A stretch of 64,000 nt of DNA, from assembly GCF_900142885.1 (NCBI RefSeq), contig NZ_FRCL01000001.1, forward strand, positions 228,311 to 292,310. Direction: 5' to 3'. Origin of the DNA: Flavobacterium xinjiangense (GTDB taxonomy: Bacteria > Bacteroidota > Bacteroidia > Flavobacteriales > Flavobacteriaceae). The notes beneath the pieces are model-generated. The model searched no databases. It was not told where the DNA came from and was given only the letters and a program-made list of their open reading frames with translations. Both the position numbers and the translations under genes were made by a program. This document shows positions 10,646-19,891 of the stretch, one piece after another. Each line of letters starts with the position of its first letter. Position 1 is the first letter of the stretch.

Positions 10646-12109
10646 CTATTTATGAAGTTGTTCTAATATTTCTTTAACTATTTTCATATCGTCAAAATCA
10701 TGGCGAACACCATTAATTTCCTGATAAGTTTCGTGCCCTTTTCCAGCAATTAATATAATATCATTTGGCTGTGCCAATTGACAAGCCGTTTTTATTGCCT
10801 GCTTTCTATCGGTTATAGTCAATGTTTTTTTATAATTTTGAGGGGCAACTCCTTGCTCCATTTCAGCAATAATAACTTCTGGATCTTCATTTCTTGGATT
10901 ATCCGAAGTGAAAATTGCTTTATCACTCAACTCAGAAGCAATTCCAGCCATAATTGGACGTTTTGTCTTATCTCTATTGCCGCCACAACCTACAACTGTT
11001 ATCAATTGTTCGTTTTTTGTACGAATATCATTGATTGTTTTCAGCACATTTTCTAATGCATCAGGAGTATGCGCATAATCTACAATCGCAGTAATATTTG
11101 AAGCCGAAACAATAAATTGGAAACGACCTGAAACGCTTTCTAAATCTGATAATAAGCGAAGCACTTCCAGACTTTCCATTCCTAATTGAACTGCAGTTCC
11201 ATAAATAGCCAGTAAATTATAAGCATTGAATGTTCCTATCAGTTTTACCCAAACTTCATTTCCATTTATTTTCAATAATAAACCTGACAATTGATTTTCC
11301 AGGATTTGCGCTTTATAATCTGCATAAGATTTTAAAGCATACGTCAATTTTTTTGCTACAGTATTCTGCAACATTACTGGTCCGTTTTTATCATCAATAT
11401 TTACTAATGCAAAAGCTGATTTAGGCAAATTATCAAAAAATGATTTTTTTACATCTCTGTATTCTGCAAACGTTGGGTGATAATCCAAATGATCGTGAGA
11501 CAAATTGGTAAAAATACCGCCAACAAAATGCAATGCTTCCGTTCTTTTTTGATGAATTCCATGCGAACTCACCTCCATAAAACAATATTCAACACCATTC
11601 TCCACCATTTCCTTCAGATAATGATTGATTGTAATCGAATCCGGAGTGGTATGTGTCGCTTTATATTCTTGCTCGTCAACTAAGATTTTCACTGTGGAAA
11701 GTAATCCAACTTTGAAACCTGCCTTTTTAAACAATTGGTATAACAAAGAAGCAATGGTCGTTTTACCGTTTGTTCCTGTAATACCAACTAATTTCAATTT
11801 TTCAGAAGGATCACCAAAATAATTCGCAGCCATAAATGCTAAGGCTGAATTCGTGTCTTTTACCTGAACATAGGTAATTCCTTTTGTAATAGTTTCTGGA
11901 AAAGTATCGCAGACAATGGCTACGGCGCCTTGCTCAATTGCTTTTTCTATATAATCATGGCCATCAGAAATAGAACCACGAATAGCAATAAAAACATCAT
12001 CTTTTTCGATTTTTCTTGAGTCGAAATCCATTTTGTCTATAGCAATATCCGTTGAACCTTTTACGGCTTCGATAGCTACTTTGTATAATATGTCTTTTAA
12101 TATACTCAT
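10646..12109 (-). CDS. murE: UDP-MurNAc-tripeptide synthetase MurE (meso-DAP type)
   Basis: This cytoplasmic ligase adds the third stem-peptide residue. The P-loop TGTNGKTT is at 111-118 and the substrate segment TTPDS follows. The C-terminal SDNPRNEDP contains the DNPR signature that marks enzymes specific for meso-diaminopimelate. The length is 487. The start ATG overlaps the ftsI stop in an ATGA arrangement, so translation is coupled. Confidence 0.96.
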   Translation of the reverse strand: MSILKDILYKVAIEAVKGSTDIAIDKMDFDSRKIEKDDVFIAIRGSISDGHDYIEKAIEQGAVAIVCDTFPETITKGITYVQVKDTNSALAFMAANYFGDPSEKLKLVGITGTNGKTTIASLLYQLFKKAGFKVGLLSTVKILVDEQEYKATHTTPDSITINHYLKEMVENGVEYCFMEVSSHGIHQKRTEALHFVGGIFTNLSHDHLDYHPTFAEYRDVKKSFFDNLPKSAFALVNIDDKNGPVMLQNTVAKKLTYALKSYADYKAQILENQLSGLLLKINGNEVWVKLIGTFNAYNLLAIYGTAVQLGMESLEVLRLLSDLESVSGRFQFIVSASNITAIVDYAHTPDALENVLKTINDIRTKNEQLITVVGCGGNRDKTKRPIMAGIASELSDKAIFTSDNPRNEDPEVIIAEMEQGVAPQNYKKTLTITDRKQAIKTACQLAQPNDIILIAGKGHETYQEINGVRHDFDDMKIVKEILEQLHK

Positions 12110-14109
12110 GATAATTCCAATAGTATAGTTGTGTTTTTCACAATGTTTTGACCCGCTTGAAGTGATTGTTTTTTCACCTTTCCTATTCCGTTAACTTTCA
12201 CTTTTAAACCTAAATTTTCTAATAAAGCCAATGCATCCATCCCTGACATTCCTTTTACATTAGGAATTGATGGCGACTTCACCTGTGATTTTACAAAATA
12301 AGAATCATAATTATTTTCTTGTTTTGGAATCTTCCTATCTAAATTTTTAATTTTATTAGTCGAAGGAGCATCCGTAAAAATCTTTTGAGCGATCCTTTTA
12401 AAAACGGGACCTGCCACGTCCGCACCGTAATAATTATTATTTACCGTACTAGGCTTATGAACGACAACTATACAGGAATATTTTGGCTGATCTGCTGGAA
12501 AATATCCAACAAATGATGAAGCATAATATTTTCCAGATCCACCATCTTTTGCATAATTTACTTGGGCCGTTCCTGTTTTACCGGCCATAGAAAAATCTTT
12601 CGAGTAAAGCTTAGAACCAGTACCTTTTTTAACCACATTCAGCAAAACTGCTTTTAGTTTCAAAATAGTTTCTTGCGAACATACTTTCGGATTTAAAACT
12701 ACTTTGTCAATTTTTTTGATTGTTTTATTCCATTCTTTTATTTCAGAAACGAACTGGGGTTTTACCATTACTCCGTTATTGGCAACTGAATTATAAAACG
12801 TAAGAGTTTGCATAGGCGTTACTGACACTCCGTAGCCAAAAGCCATCCAAGGAAGCGAAATATTAGACCAGTTTTTATCCTTTGGCTGAGGAATAACTGG
12901 CATCCCTTCTCCTTTTAAGTCCAATCCTAATTTTCTGTTCAAACCATATGAATCGACATGATTCACAAATTTTGAAGGATTGTTTTTATAGTTGTTATAA
13001 ACGGCTTGCACCATAACTGTGTTCGAAGAAACTTCAAATCCACGCGCTAACGATATTTTTCCATAACCGCCTTTATGAGAATCTCTTACTGCTTTTCCTG
13101 AATATCTGATTTCCCCACCTTTACTATCAAAAACAGTACTGGTATCGGCCACCTTATCTTCAAGAATAGCCATTAAATCAACTAATTTAAAAGTAGAACC
13201 TGGTTCATGCGACTCAGCAACTGCATAATTAGTAGTTTCATAATAGGTTCCGTCTTTACCTCTTCCTAAATTCGAAATAGCCTTAACTTGTCCCGTACTC
13301 GTTTCCATAACCACCACACAACCGTGATCCGCTTGGTAATCTTCTAATTGCTTCAATAAAGCATGATGCGCAATATCCTGAATAAAAACATCAATTGTGG
13401 ATATTACATCGTAACCGTCCTGCGGATCTACTTCATTGATGTCTCGCAACGGTTTCCATTGTCCTTTTGCTATTTTTTGCTTTAAAATATTACCGTCTTT
13501 ACCATTAAGGTATTTGCGATAAGCCCATTCAATACCTTTACCATCTGAAGTTCCGTTTGAATTTCTTCTTTCGTAACCTATGGTACGTTCGGCAATTTTT
13601 CCTATTGGGTGTTTCCTAACCGTTTCTTGTTCAATGATTATTCCACCTTTATTACTTCCCAAATTGAAAAGTGGAAACCCTTTAATTTTAAAATATTCGG
13701 TATAACTTAAATTTCGAGCAATCAAATAATATCTGTTTTTGTTTGCTCTTGCTTTTCTCAATTCATTTTGAAAATAACTCGACGGTTTTCCTAAAACTGA
13801 AGCTAACGAATCAGATAATGCCTTCACATTTTTTTCAAATGATTCCGCTTTTGGTGTAACAGCATCAAAACGTATTTCATAATTTGGAATAGAGGTCGCT
13901 AAAAGGCTTCCGTCAGCAGAATAAACATTTCCTTTATTGGCAGGAATCACAAAATTTCTAACCGTTCTTTCTTTGGCTAATTTTCTATAATAATCCCCTT
14001 CCACCCATTGAATATTTGTCAACTTTACAGCAATCGCAATTGCCATCAAAAAGATAGCGAATGCAACCAGATAAATTCTGTACGATATGTGTTTATCTTC
14101 TACTGCCAT
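12106..14109 (-). CDS. ftsI: Septal transpeptidase FtsI/PBP3 with C-terminal PASTA domain
   Basis: This class B penicillin-binding protein cross-links septal peptidoglycan. A single membrane segment lies at about 12-30, a PBP dimerisation domain follows, and the transpeptidase domain has the active-site motif STFK (Ser305), SSN at 361-363 and KTGTAQ from 511. Residues about 610-667 form one PASTA-like domain, beginning IPNVKGM, as in SpoVD-type PBPs. The first bases overlap ftsL by 10 and the last overlap murE by 4. The partner is FtsW, encoded in the same operon. Confidence 0.95.
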   Translation of the reverse strand: MAVEDKHISYRIYLVAFAIFLMAIAIAVKLTNIQWVEGDYYRKLAKERTVRNFVIPANKGNVYSADGSLLATSIPNYEIRFDAVTPKAESFEKNVKALSDSLASVLGKPSSYFQNELRKARANKNRYYLIARNLSYTEYFKIKGFPLFNLGSNKGGIIIEQETVRKHPIGKIAERTIGYERRNSNGTSDGKGIEWAYRKYLNGKDGNILKQKIAKGQWKPLRDINEVDPQDGYDVISTIDVFIQDIAHHALLKQLEDYQADHGCVVVMETSTGQVKAISNLGRGKDGTYYETTNYAVAESHEPGSTFKLVDLMAILEDKVADTSTVFDSKGGEIRYSGKAVRDSHKGGYGKISLARGFEVSSNTVMVQAVYNNYKNNPSKFVNHVDSYGLNRKLGLDLKGEGMPVIPQPKDKNWSNISLPWMAFGYGVSVTPMQTLTFYNSVANNGVMVKPQFVSEIKEWNKTIKKIDKVVLNPKVCSQETILKLKAVLLNVVKKGTGSKLYSKDFSMAGKTGTAQVNYAKDGGSGKYYASSFVGYFPADQPKYSCIVVVHKPSTVNNNYYGADVAGPVFKRIAQKIFTDAPSTNKIKNLDRKIPKQENNYDSYFVKSQVKSPSIPNVKGMSGMDALALLENLGLKVKVNGIGKVKKQSLQAGQNIVKNTTILLELS

Positions 14110-14447
14110 ATTTTTTTAAAGAAACTTTTTTCTTCTTCTTTTTTAACTTCAATTTTAACCGGAGGGACTGTTGATGGAAAAATATTTTTTTCAACCATCT
14201 TTTCAGAAACTGTCGATTCCATTTTCAATTTCATTAGCTCCGAACGTCTGTCTACAAATTCCGAACGCAATTCTTTTACTTTATTTGTCAACTCGGTAAT
14301 CTTGAATACTTTTTGTTCAAATCGCTGCGTATTAGCAATCATAATTATAGCTAAGACAATTACAAAAACAATGAAACGCCAGTTTTTAACAGCATCATCA
14401 TCTATCAGAAATCTAGCTTTTAAAAGATTGTAAACTCCGTTTTTCAT
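14100..14447 (-). CDS. ftsL: FtsL-like divisome protein
   Basis: This is a small bitopic protein (115 residues). A cytoplasmic N-terminus of about 23 residues is followed by a membrane segment at about 24-40 and then a predicted coiled coil (about 42-80) rich in Lys/Glu/Leu heptads. The position between rsmH and ftsI, together with this topology, identifies it as the Bacteroidetes FtsL equivalent, which bridges FtsQ to FtsW/FtsI. The primary sequence is too divergent for identification by motif. It overlaps ftsI by 10 bases. Confidence 0.82.
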   Translation of the reverse strand: MKNGVYNLLKARFLIDDDAVKNWRFIVFVIVLAIIMIANTQRFEQKVFKITELTNKVKELRSEFVDRRSELMKLKMESTVSEKMVEKNIFPSTVPPVKIEVKKEEEKSFFKKIWQ

Positions 14448-14459
14448 TTTTATAGGTAA

Positions 14460-15356
14460 TTATATCTTTTCAGCTATTCTTAGTTTGGCACTTCGCGCTC
14501 TGTTATTCTCCTTTATTTCAGCAGCATCCGGCACAATTAATTTTCCAACGGTTTTAAATGGAACCGAAAAATTACCAAAAAAGTCACGCTCAGGTTCTCC
14601 TTCAAACATTCCGTTTTTCACAAATCGTTTTACCAATCTATCTTCTAAAGAATGATACGAAATCACGCTTAATCTACCGCCTGGATTTAATATTTCTAAG
14701 GATTGTTCTAAAAACTCTTTCAAAACATCCATCTCTTGATTTACTTCAATACGAATCGCCTGATAGATTTGAGCCAATATTTTATTTCTAACTCTTTCCG
14801 GTAAATATTTCGCCAAAACCTCTTTCAATTTATCTGTGGTTTTGATTGGCTGCTCCTCTCTTGCTTCTACAATCGTTCTTGCTAAAACAGGTGCATTTTT
14901 CAATTCTCCATAATCCAAGAACACTCTTTTCAGGTTCGCCTCATCATATTCATTAACCACACGATAAGCATTCAAATCATTTTTCTGACTCATTCTCATA
15001 TCCAAATCTGCATCAAAGCGGGTCGAAAAACCTCTTTCCGGCACATCAAACTGATGCGACGAAACACCTAAATCAGCTAAAATCCCATCAACACTTTTCA
15101 CTCCGTAAAAACGAAGAAAACGCTTTATAAACCTGAAATTTTCATTGATAAGCGTAAATCTTTCGTCATCCAAAGCATTTGCTAACGCATCCTCATCTTG
15201 GTCAAAAGCAAATAACTTTCCGTTTGGGCCAAGTCTTTTTAAAATCTCTCTTGAATGGCCACCGCCACCAAAAGTCACATCAACATAAATACCGTCAGGC
15301 TTAATGTTTAAACCATCTACTGAGGCGTGAAGCAAAACCGGATTATGATATTCCAT
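14460..15356 (-). CDS. rsmH: 16S rRNA (cytosine(1402)-N(4))-methyltransferase RsmH
   Basis: This SAM-dependent enzyme N4-methylates C1402 in the 16S rRNA decoding centre (formerly MraW). The SAM-binding loop DVTFGGGGHS lies at about 26-35, the acidic FAFDQDEDA follows, and DLGVSSHQFD and SYHSLEDRLVK are RsmH landmarks. Its 298 residues are standard. It is second in the dcw operon and overlaps mraZ by 14 bases. Confidence 0.97.
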   Translation of the reverse strand: MEYHNPVLLHASVDGLNIKPDGIYVDVTFGGGGHSREILKRLGPNGKLFAFDQDEDALANALDDERFTLINENFRFIKRFLRFYGVKSVDGILADLGVSSHQFDVPERGFSTRFDADLDMRMSQKNDLNAYRVVNEYDEANLKRVFLDYGELKNAPVLARTIVEAREEQPIKTTDKLKEVLAKYLPERVRNKILAQIYQAIRIEVNQEMDVLKEFLEQSLEILNPGGRLSVISYHSLEDRLVKRFVKNGMFEGEPERDFFGNFSVPFKTVGKLIVPDAAEIKENNRARSAKLRIAEKI

Positions 15357-15816
15357 CGTCGTTGTTATTTATATTTCCCATTACTTCTTCTGCTAAATCA
15401 GCAAAATCTAATTCTTCATCACTTATAGATTTCTCATATAAGTCTTTATCCCAAATTTCCACAATATTGATTGCTGATGAAAACACTACCTCTTTACTAA
15501 TACTAGCAAAAAGCACTAAATCCTTTGGCACTAATAATCGCCCAAAAGCATCTATCTCAACTATTTTCACCCCGGCAGTAAACTTGCGTATGAAATCATT
15601 GTTCTTTTTAACAAATCGGTTCAGCTTACTGATTTTTTCTGTCATCAATAGCCATTCCTGCATAGGGTACAACTCCAGACACGGCTGAAAAACGGAACGC
15701 TTCAAAACGAATCCGTTTTGAAGAGAAGAGGCCAACTGCTTTTTCAAAGGTGCCGGTAACAGCAACCTTCCTTTAGCATCGACTTTACATTCATATGTTC
15801 CAACTATTGTATCCAA
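15343..15816 (-). CDS. mraZ: Transcriptional regulator MraZ
   Basis: This DNA-binding regulator of the dcw cluster has 157 residues and two AbrB-like repeats: DAKGRLLLPAPLK near residue 14 and DAFGRLLVPKDL near residue 90. The reading frame begins at a TTG codon (15816-15814). No in-frame ATG lies just upstream and the encoded MDTIVGTYECK is the expected MraZ N-terminus. The gene is first in the operon, and three phased boxes lie about 45-70 bases upstream. In E. coli MraZ represses its own operon; autoregulation here is inferred. Confidence 0.93.
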   Translation of the reverse strand: MDTIVGTYECKVDAKGRLLLPAPLKKQLASSLQNGFVLKRSVFQPCLELYPMQEWLLMTEKISKLNRFVKKNNDFIRKFTAGVKIVEIDAFGRLLVPKDLVLFASISKEVVFSSAINIVEIWDKDLYEKSISDEELDFADLAEEVMGNINNNDDGIS

Positions 15817-15841
15817 GTAAAATGTATTAAATGGTGTAGAG

Positions 15842-15849
15842 CAAAAATA
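15842..15849 (-). promoter_or_regulatory. Predicted -7 box for the dcw operon
   Basis: The minus strand reads TATTTTTG, a match to the Bacteroidetes -7 consensus TAnnTTTG, placing transcription start about 20 bases before the mraZ TTG. No clear -33 TTG is present; the MraZ-like boxes occupy that zone. The surrounding 15817-16188 gap otherwise holds only AT-rich sequence and the promoter of the divergent hydrolase gene. Confidence 0.55.
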
Positions 15850-15860
15850 TAAAAAATATT

Positions 15861-15906
15861 ACCACATTTTACCACTATATACCACTTTGTTAATAAGTTT
15901 AACCAC
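15861..15906 (-). promoter_or_regulatory. Probable MraZ operator: phased GTGGT boxes
   Basis: On the minus strand the pentamer GTGGT recurs at 15885-15881, 15875-15871 and 15865-15861, exactly ten bases apart; a fourth copy is at 15906-15902, about two helical turns further up. MraZ in other bacteria binds direct TGGGN-type repeats spaced by one helical turn just upstream of mraZ. The array sits upstream of and over the expected -33 region. The call is by analogy and unproven. Confidence 0.7.
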
Positions 15907-16151
15907 TTTCGAATAAAAACCCTTAATTTTTGGACAATCAGAACGTTACGAGTGTTTTGTTTTATTTGTAAGAAAGATAACATCATTAAAAAATAACCCC
16001 TAAAAACACCATACAATTTCCATATTGCATACACTAAAAAAGAGCAAATAATTAACATTTTAGATCATAAACAAGTAAAATTTATCATAATTAACCTAAA
16101 GAATTAACTAATTAAAATTGTCGTAAAAATTTATTTTTATTTTTTAAATCC

Positions 16152-16159
16152 TATATTTG
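16152..16159 (+). promoter_or_regulatory. Predicted -7 box for hydrolase-engB
   Basis: TATATTTG fits TAnnTTTG exactly and lies 29 bases before the hydrolase ATG. No good -33 TTG was found at the right distance. Confidence 0.55.
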
Positions 16160-16188
16160 TCAAAATTGAAAATCCGGATTCTAAAAAC

Positions 16189-16965
16189 ATGGAAAAATAC
16201 TATAAAAAAGAAGGTAGATACAGCTATTATGAAGCTGGAGAGGGAATCCCTATTGTCATTCTTCATGGCTTGATGGGAGGATTAAGTAATTTTGATGCTG
16301 TTGCCAGTTATTTTTCTAACAAAGGATACAAAATAATAATCCCTGATCTTCCAATATACACACAAAGCATTCTAAAAACTAATGTTAAGAGTTTTGCAAA
16401 ATACGTTAAAGATTTTATTACGTTTAAAGGTTTAGAACGAGTAATTCTTTTAGGAAATTCGTTAGGAGGACACATTGCTTTATACCATACAAAAATGTAT
16501 CCCGAGAAAGTGGCCGGACTTGTAATAACCGGAAGTTCTGGACTTTACGAAAGTGCCATGGGAGATAGTTACCCAAAAAGAGGGGACTACGAATACATTA
16601 AGAAAAAAGCAGAAGATGTATTTTATGATCCAAAAGTAGCGACTAAAGAACTTATTGATGAAGTTTATGCTTCTGTAAATGATAGAATAAAATTAATAAA
16701 AACATTGACGATTGCCAAAAGCGCCATTCGTCATAACATGGCAAAAGATTTACCAAAGATGCACGTGCAAACTTGCATCATTTGGGGTAAAAATGACAAA
16801 GTAACTCCTCCTGATGTTGCTATAGAATTTAATAAATTATTGCCAAATTCAACCTTATATTGGATTGACCACTGTGGACATGCCGCCATGATGGAACAAC
16901 CGGAAGAATTTAATCGTTTGCTGGAAGAATGGTTATCAGTAACTCATTTACAAGTACACGCTTAA
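16189..16965 (+). CDS. Alpha/beta hydrolase
   Basis: This is a 258-residue alpha/beta-hydrolase-fold protein with no signal peptide. The oxyanion segment HGLMGG is at 26-31, the nucleophile elbow GNSLGGH puts Ser91 at its centre, Asp203 in WGKNDKVTP is the likely acid, and His231 in DHCGHA the base, so the triad is complete. The substrate cannot be told from sequence. It is 26 bases upstream of engB and probably cotranscribed with it, but that gives no functional clue. Confidence 0.9.
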   Translation: MEKYYKKEGRYSYYEAGEGIPIVILHGLMGGLSNFDAVASYFSNKGYKIIIPDLPIYTQSILKTNVKSFAKYVKDFITFKGLERVILLGNSLGGHIALYHTKMYPEKVAGLVITGSSGLYESAMGDSYPKRGDYEYIKKKAEDVFYDPKVATKELIDEVYASVNDRIKLIKTLTIAKSAIRHNMAKDLPKMHVQTCIIWGKNDKVTPPDVAIEFNKLLPNSTLYWIDHCGHAAMMEQPEEFNRLLEEWLSVTHLQVHA

Positions 16966-16991
16966 AAAAAGAATAATTAGATACGCAAATC

Positions 16992-17612
16992 ATGAAAATT
17001 AATACTGCCGAATTTATTATTAGCAACTCTGATGTAGCAAAATGTCCCAAAGACTTTATGCCAGAATATGCTTTTATAGGCCGATCAAATGTAGGTAAGT
17101 CCTCATTGATCAATATGCTGACTAATCAAAAAAAATTAGCGAAAACGTCTGGAAGACCAGGGAAAACACAATTGATCAATCATTTTTTAATTAATAATAA
17201 TTGGTTTCTTGTCGATTTACCGGGTTATGGTTATGCCAAAGTTTCTAAAAAGACAAAATCTATTTTTCAGGAATTCATTACTGATTATTTTGAAACAAGA
17301 GAACAATTAGTTTGTGCATTTGTTTTAATTGATATTCGTCACGAAGCCCAAACTATAGACATTGAATTTATGTCGTATATGGGAGAGAGCGAAATTCCGT
17401 TTTGCATCGTTTTCACCAAAGCTGATAAAATCAGTAAAGTAAAAATTGACTCTCACGTTGCAGCTTACAAAAAGAAAATGTTTGCTAATAACTGGGCTGA
17501 AATGCCACATTATTTTGTTACTTCGGCAACTGAATCTACTGGAAAAGAAGAATTATTAATCTATATTGATGAAGTAAATCAAGAAGTTTTCAAAAACAAC
17601 AATCAGTTTTAG
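16992..17612 (+). CDS. engB: Ribosome biogenesis GTP-binding protein EngB/YsxC
   Basis: This is an essential cytoplasmic GTPase involved in assembly of the large ribosomal subunit. The G1 motif GRSNVGKSS is at 30-38, G3 is DLPGYG, G4 is FTKADK and G5 is TSATES. Its 206 residues match the family. It ends at a bidirectional terminator shared with gldC. Confidence 0.96.
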   Translation: MKINTAEFIISNSDVAKCPKDFMPEYAFIGRSNVGKSSLINMLTNQKKLAKTSGRPGKTQLINHFLINNNWFLVDLPGYGYAKVSKKTKSIFQEFITDYFETREQLVCAFVLIDIRHEAQTIDIEFMSYMGESEIPFCIVFTKADKISKVKIDSHVAAYKKKMFANNWAEMPHYFVTSATESTGKEELLIYIDEVNQEVFKNNNQF

Positions 17613-17642
17613 AAACTTTCTTCCTCACATTTTAAAACAAAT

Positions 17643-17683
17643 AAATCCCAAAACTTAAACAAGAGTTTTGGGATTTATTTTTT
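17643..17683. terminator. Bidirectional terminator between engB and gldC
   Basis: AAATCCCAAAACT pairs with AGTTTTGGGATTT over an eight-base loop and is followed by a T run on the plus strand. It lies between convergent genes and can serve both. Confidence 0.8.
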
Positions 17684-17700
17684 AAGATAATGAATCTAAT

Positions 17701-18036
17701 TTATTTCGTTAGCTCTAATTTTTCCGCAAAATAATCGCAAAAATCTTTCATTGTATCTGCCATTTTTTCATCATCTGTAGCGCGTTTAAAAGTTTCAGAC
17801 ATAGCCACTAAGGTCTGATGAAAGAAAATCTTCATTTCATCTACCGGCATATCCTTAGTCCATAAATCGATACGCATACTCTCCTTGGCCTTACTGTCCC
17901 AAATAGACAACATAATAGCTTTAGCTTCCTGAGCCTCAACTCCACCGTCTTTAGCGGACCACATTAGTTTTTCCGGAACACGGTTATCGTCTAATTCGAT
18001 TAGAAATTTAATTTCTGATGTATTTTTATCTGACAT
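17701..18036 (-). CDS. gldC: Gliding motility protein GldC
   Basis: This is a 111-residue soluble, acidic protein matching GldC by length, by its opening SEIKFLIELDDNRVPEKLMW and by lying directly after gldB with a one-base overlap. In Flavobacterium johnsoniae GldC improves gliding but is not strictly required (family knowledge). There is no signal peptide. No catalytic motif is visible, so its biochemical role is unclear. Confidence 0.93.
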   Translation of the reverse strand: MSDKNTSEIKFLIELDDNRVPEKLMWSAKDGGVEAQEAKAIMLSIWDSKAKESMRIDLWTKDMPVDEMKIFFHQTLVAMSETFKRATDDEKMADTMKDFCDYFAEKLELTK

Positions 18037-18992
18037 TACTTTTTAGGTTTGTATTTTGATTTTTCGAATATTTCTTTTGCATCTGTTTTCAATAAATCTG
18101 CGATTGGCACATCATTATTTTTCATGTAAGAGCGTACCATTTGCCAACCAATCCAAGCACCAACACGTCCTGGCGAATCATTATCAATTTCTAAATAAAA
18201 CTTAGAAAATGGAGCGGCATTGATAAAACGAGGCAGTAGTTTTTGATCATCGCTGTAAAGCATTTCTTTTTCTATGAAATAACGCCACATATAACTTTCA
18301 TTTTCCTGACACCATTTAACCTGTTCCGCAGTATAACCCATTTTATCCGCATCACTATAATCAGGCAAAAGTAAGTCTTTTAAATATAATTGTTTTCCGA
18401 AATAGACCATTTGACTCAGTAAATTTTTTTCTGAAACAGGCGCAATCTTTCGAACAGAAAAACTGGAAACTAAATCGGGCATTATTTGTCCTTGTTCCAG
18501 ATTTTGTTTTATATAATTTGGAAATTGATAAAATTTATGCTCCTTTCCTAAATACAACTCAAGAGAAATAATAACCAAACTATCCGCATAAATGGTTTTG
18601 CTATTATAATCCATTTCAGAGATTATTGTAATAACTTTAGGCGTTTTAGTTTTGGGGAAATAATATTTAATATGTTTAAAAAGCAAATTTAGATCCTCCT
18701 TTACAGGTTTAAAATCGGCATATTTTTTTTGAACTTCTCCGTATAACTCGCGCCATAAAGGATTTTGCATTTTATTAATCCATATACTATCCTCATTCCC
18801 TGCAGGAAAGAAATAAGGGAACTTTTTTTTAATTTTTCCTAAATCTTGAGCCGGAGTTTCAAAAAATATTTTGTCAAAACGCACTATTTCAACTTCTACA
18901 GGAATTTTATCAACTGCATTTTCTATAGTATGCTTTTTATCACATGACAAAAAAAAGAGACAAAAGACAATCAAAAACAGGTGTGTTTTCAT
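18036..18992 (-). CDS. gldB: Gliding motility lipoprotein GldB
   Basis: This is a predicted lipoprotein: the signal ends in the lipobox FLSC with Cys17, followed by a mature domain of about 300 residues. GldB is essential for gliding in F. johnsoniae and is associated with the GldJ/T9SS machinery. The mature region has the conserved GRVGAWIGWQMVRSYM segment near residue 275. It is cotranscribed with gldC (one-base overlap) from the promoter at 19054-19061. Confidence 0.94.
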   Translation of the reverse strand: MKTHLFLIVFCLFFLSCDKKHTIENAVDKIPVEVEIVRFDKIFFETPAQDLGKIKKKFPYFFPAGNEDSIWINKMQNPLWRELYGEVQKKYADFKPVKEDLNLLFKHIKYYFPKTKTPKVITIISEMDYNSKTIYADSLVIISLELYLGKEHKFYQFPNYIKQNLEQGQIMPDLVSSFSVRKIAPVSEKNLLSQMVYFGKQLYLKDLLLPDYSDADKMGYTAEQVKWCQENESYMWRYFIEKEMLYSDDQKLLPRFINAAPFSKFYLEIDNDSPGRVGAWIGWQMVRSYMKNNDVPIADLLKTDAKEIFEKSKYKPKK

Positions 18993-19053
18993 ATTTATTA
19001 ATTAAGTTTGTAGCCAAAGTAATAGGGAAACGAATAAACTACGAATGATATTG

Positions 19054-19061
19054 CAAATATA
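19054..19061 (-). promoter_or_regulatory. Predicted -7 box for gldBC
   Basis: The minus strand reads TATATTTG, a full TAnnTTTG match, about 60 bases before the gldB start in the short divergent gap with nadE. Confidence 0.5.
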
Positions 19062-19090
19062 CATTCCTCCTTTTTAATACCTAAACTATT

Positions 19091-19891
19091 ATGATTAAAA
19101 ATACCACCATGCAAGTTGAAAAAACAAATACACATATTGTAGATTGGCTAAAGACCTATGCTGAAAACGCAAAAGTCAATGGTTTTGTCATAGGAATTTC
19201 AGGTGGAGTTGATTCAGCAGTAACCTCAACACTTTGCGCACAAACCGGATTACAAGTTTTATGTATTGAAATGCCTATACATCAGGCAGCCAGCCACGTA
19301 ACCCGCGGGCGGGAACATATAGAACAATTAAAAAATAGATTCCCAAACGTAACCAGTATTGAAGCTGATTTAACATCCGTTTTTGAATCTTTCAAAAAAA
19401 TTGTTCCAGACGATGTGGAAACAAATAAACTTCATTTATCCTTAGCTAATACTCGTGCCCGTTTACGAATGACCACTTTGTATTATTTTGCTGGTATTCA
19501 TAAATTATTGGTTGTAGGGACCGGGAATAAAGTAGAGGATTTTGGTGTTGGATTTTTCACCAAGTATGGGGACGGCGGTGTCGATTTAAGTCCAATTGCC
19601 GCTTTAATGAAATCAGAAGTGTATCTTTTAGGCAGTTATTTAAAAATACCGGATTCAATCTTGAAAGCCTCTCCATCTGATGGATTATTTGGAGATGAAA
19701 GAACCGATGAAGAACAATTAGGCGCCAGTTACGACGAATTAGAATGGGCAATGATTCAGGATGAATCAGCGAAGTCTGCGAATGATTTTTCAGGACGTGA
19801 AAAAACTGTTTTCGAGATTTATAAGCGATTAAATACTATCAATCAACATAAAATGAAAGCAATTCCGGTTTGTTTAATACCAACAAACTAA
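19091..19891 (+). CDS. nadE: Ammonia-dependent NAD+ synthetase NadE
   Basis: This enzyme makes NAD+ from deamido-NAD+, ATP and ammonia. The N-type ATP pyrophosphatase P-loop SGGVDSA is at 37-43, the deamido-NAD site includes GTGNKVEDFGVGFFTKYGDGG, and PSDGLFGDERTDEEQLG lies near the end. At 266 residues it has no glutaminase domain, so it belongs to the short ammonia-using class. An internal Met at 19109 (MQVEKTN) is an equally plausible start. It is divergent from gldB. Confidence 0.94.
   Translation: MIKNTTMQVEKTNTHIVDWLKTYAENAKVNGFVIGISGGVDSAVTSTLCAQTGLQVLCIEMPIHQAASHVTRGREHIEQLKNRFPNVTSIEADLTSVFESFKKIVPDDVETNKLHLSLANTRARLRMTTLYYFAGIHKLLVVGTGNKVEDFGVGFFTKYGDGGVDLSPIAALMKSEVYLLGSYLKIPDSILKASPSDGLFGDERTDEEQLGASYDELEWAMIQDESAKSANDFSGREKTVFEIYKRLNTINQHKMKAIPVCLIPTN

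Noticed and set aside
14008..14433. A 141-codon plus-strand frame opposite ftsL and ftsI
   Set aside because: It is antisense to two well-supported genes and has no plausible domain or start signal.
15804..16058. An 84-codon minus-strand frame overlapping the start of mraZ
   Set aside because: It covers the MraZ-like boxes and promoter, overlaps mraZ in another frame, and its hydrophobic/basic composition looks like translated AT-rich DNA.
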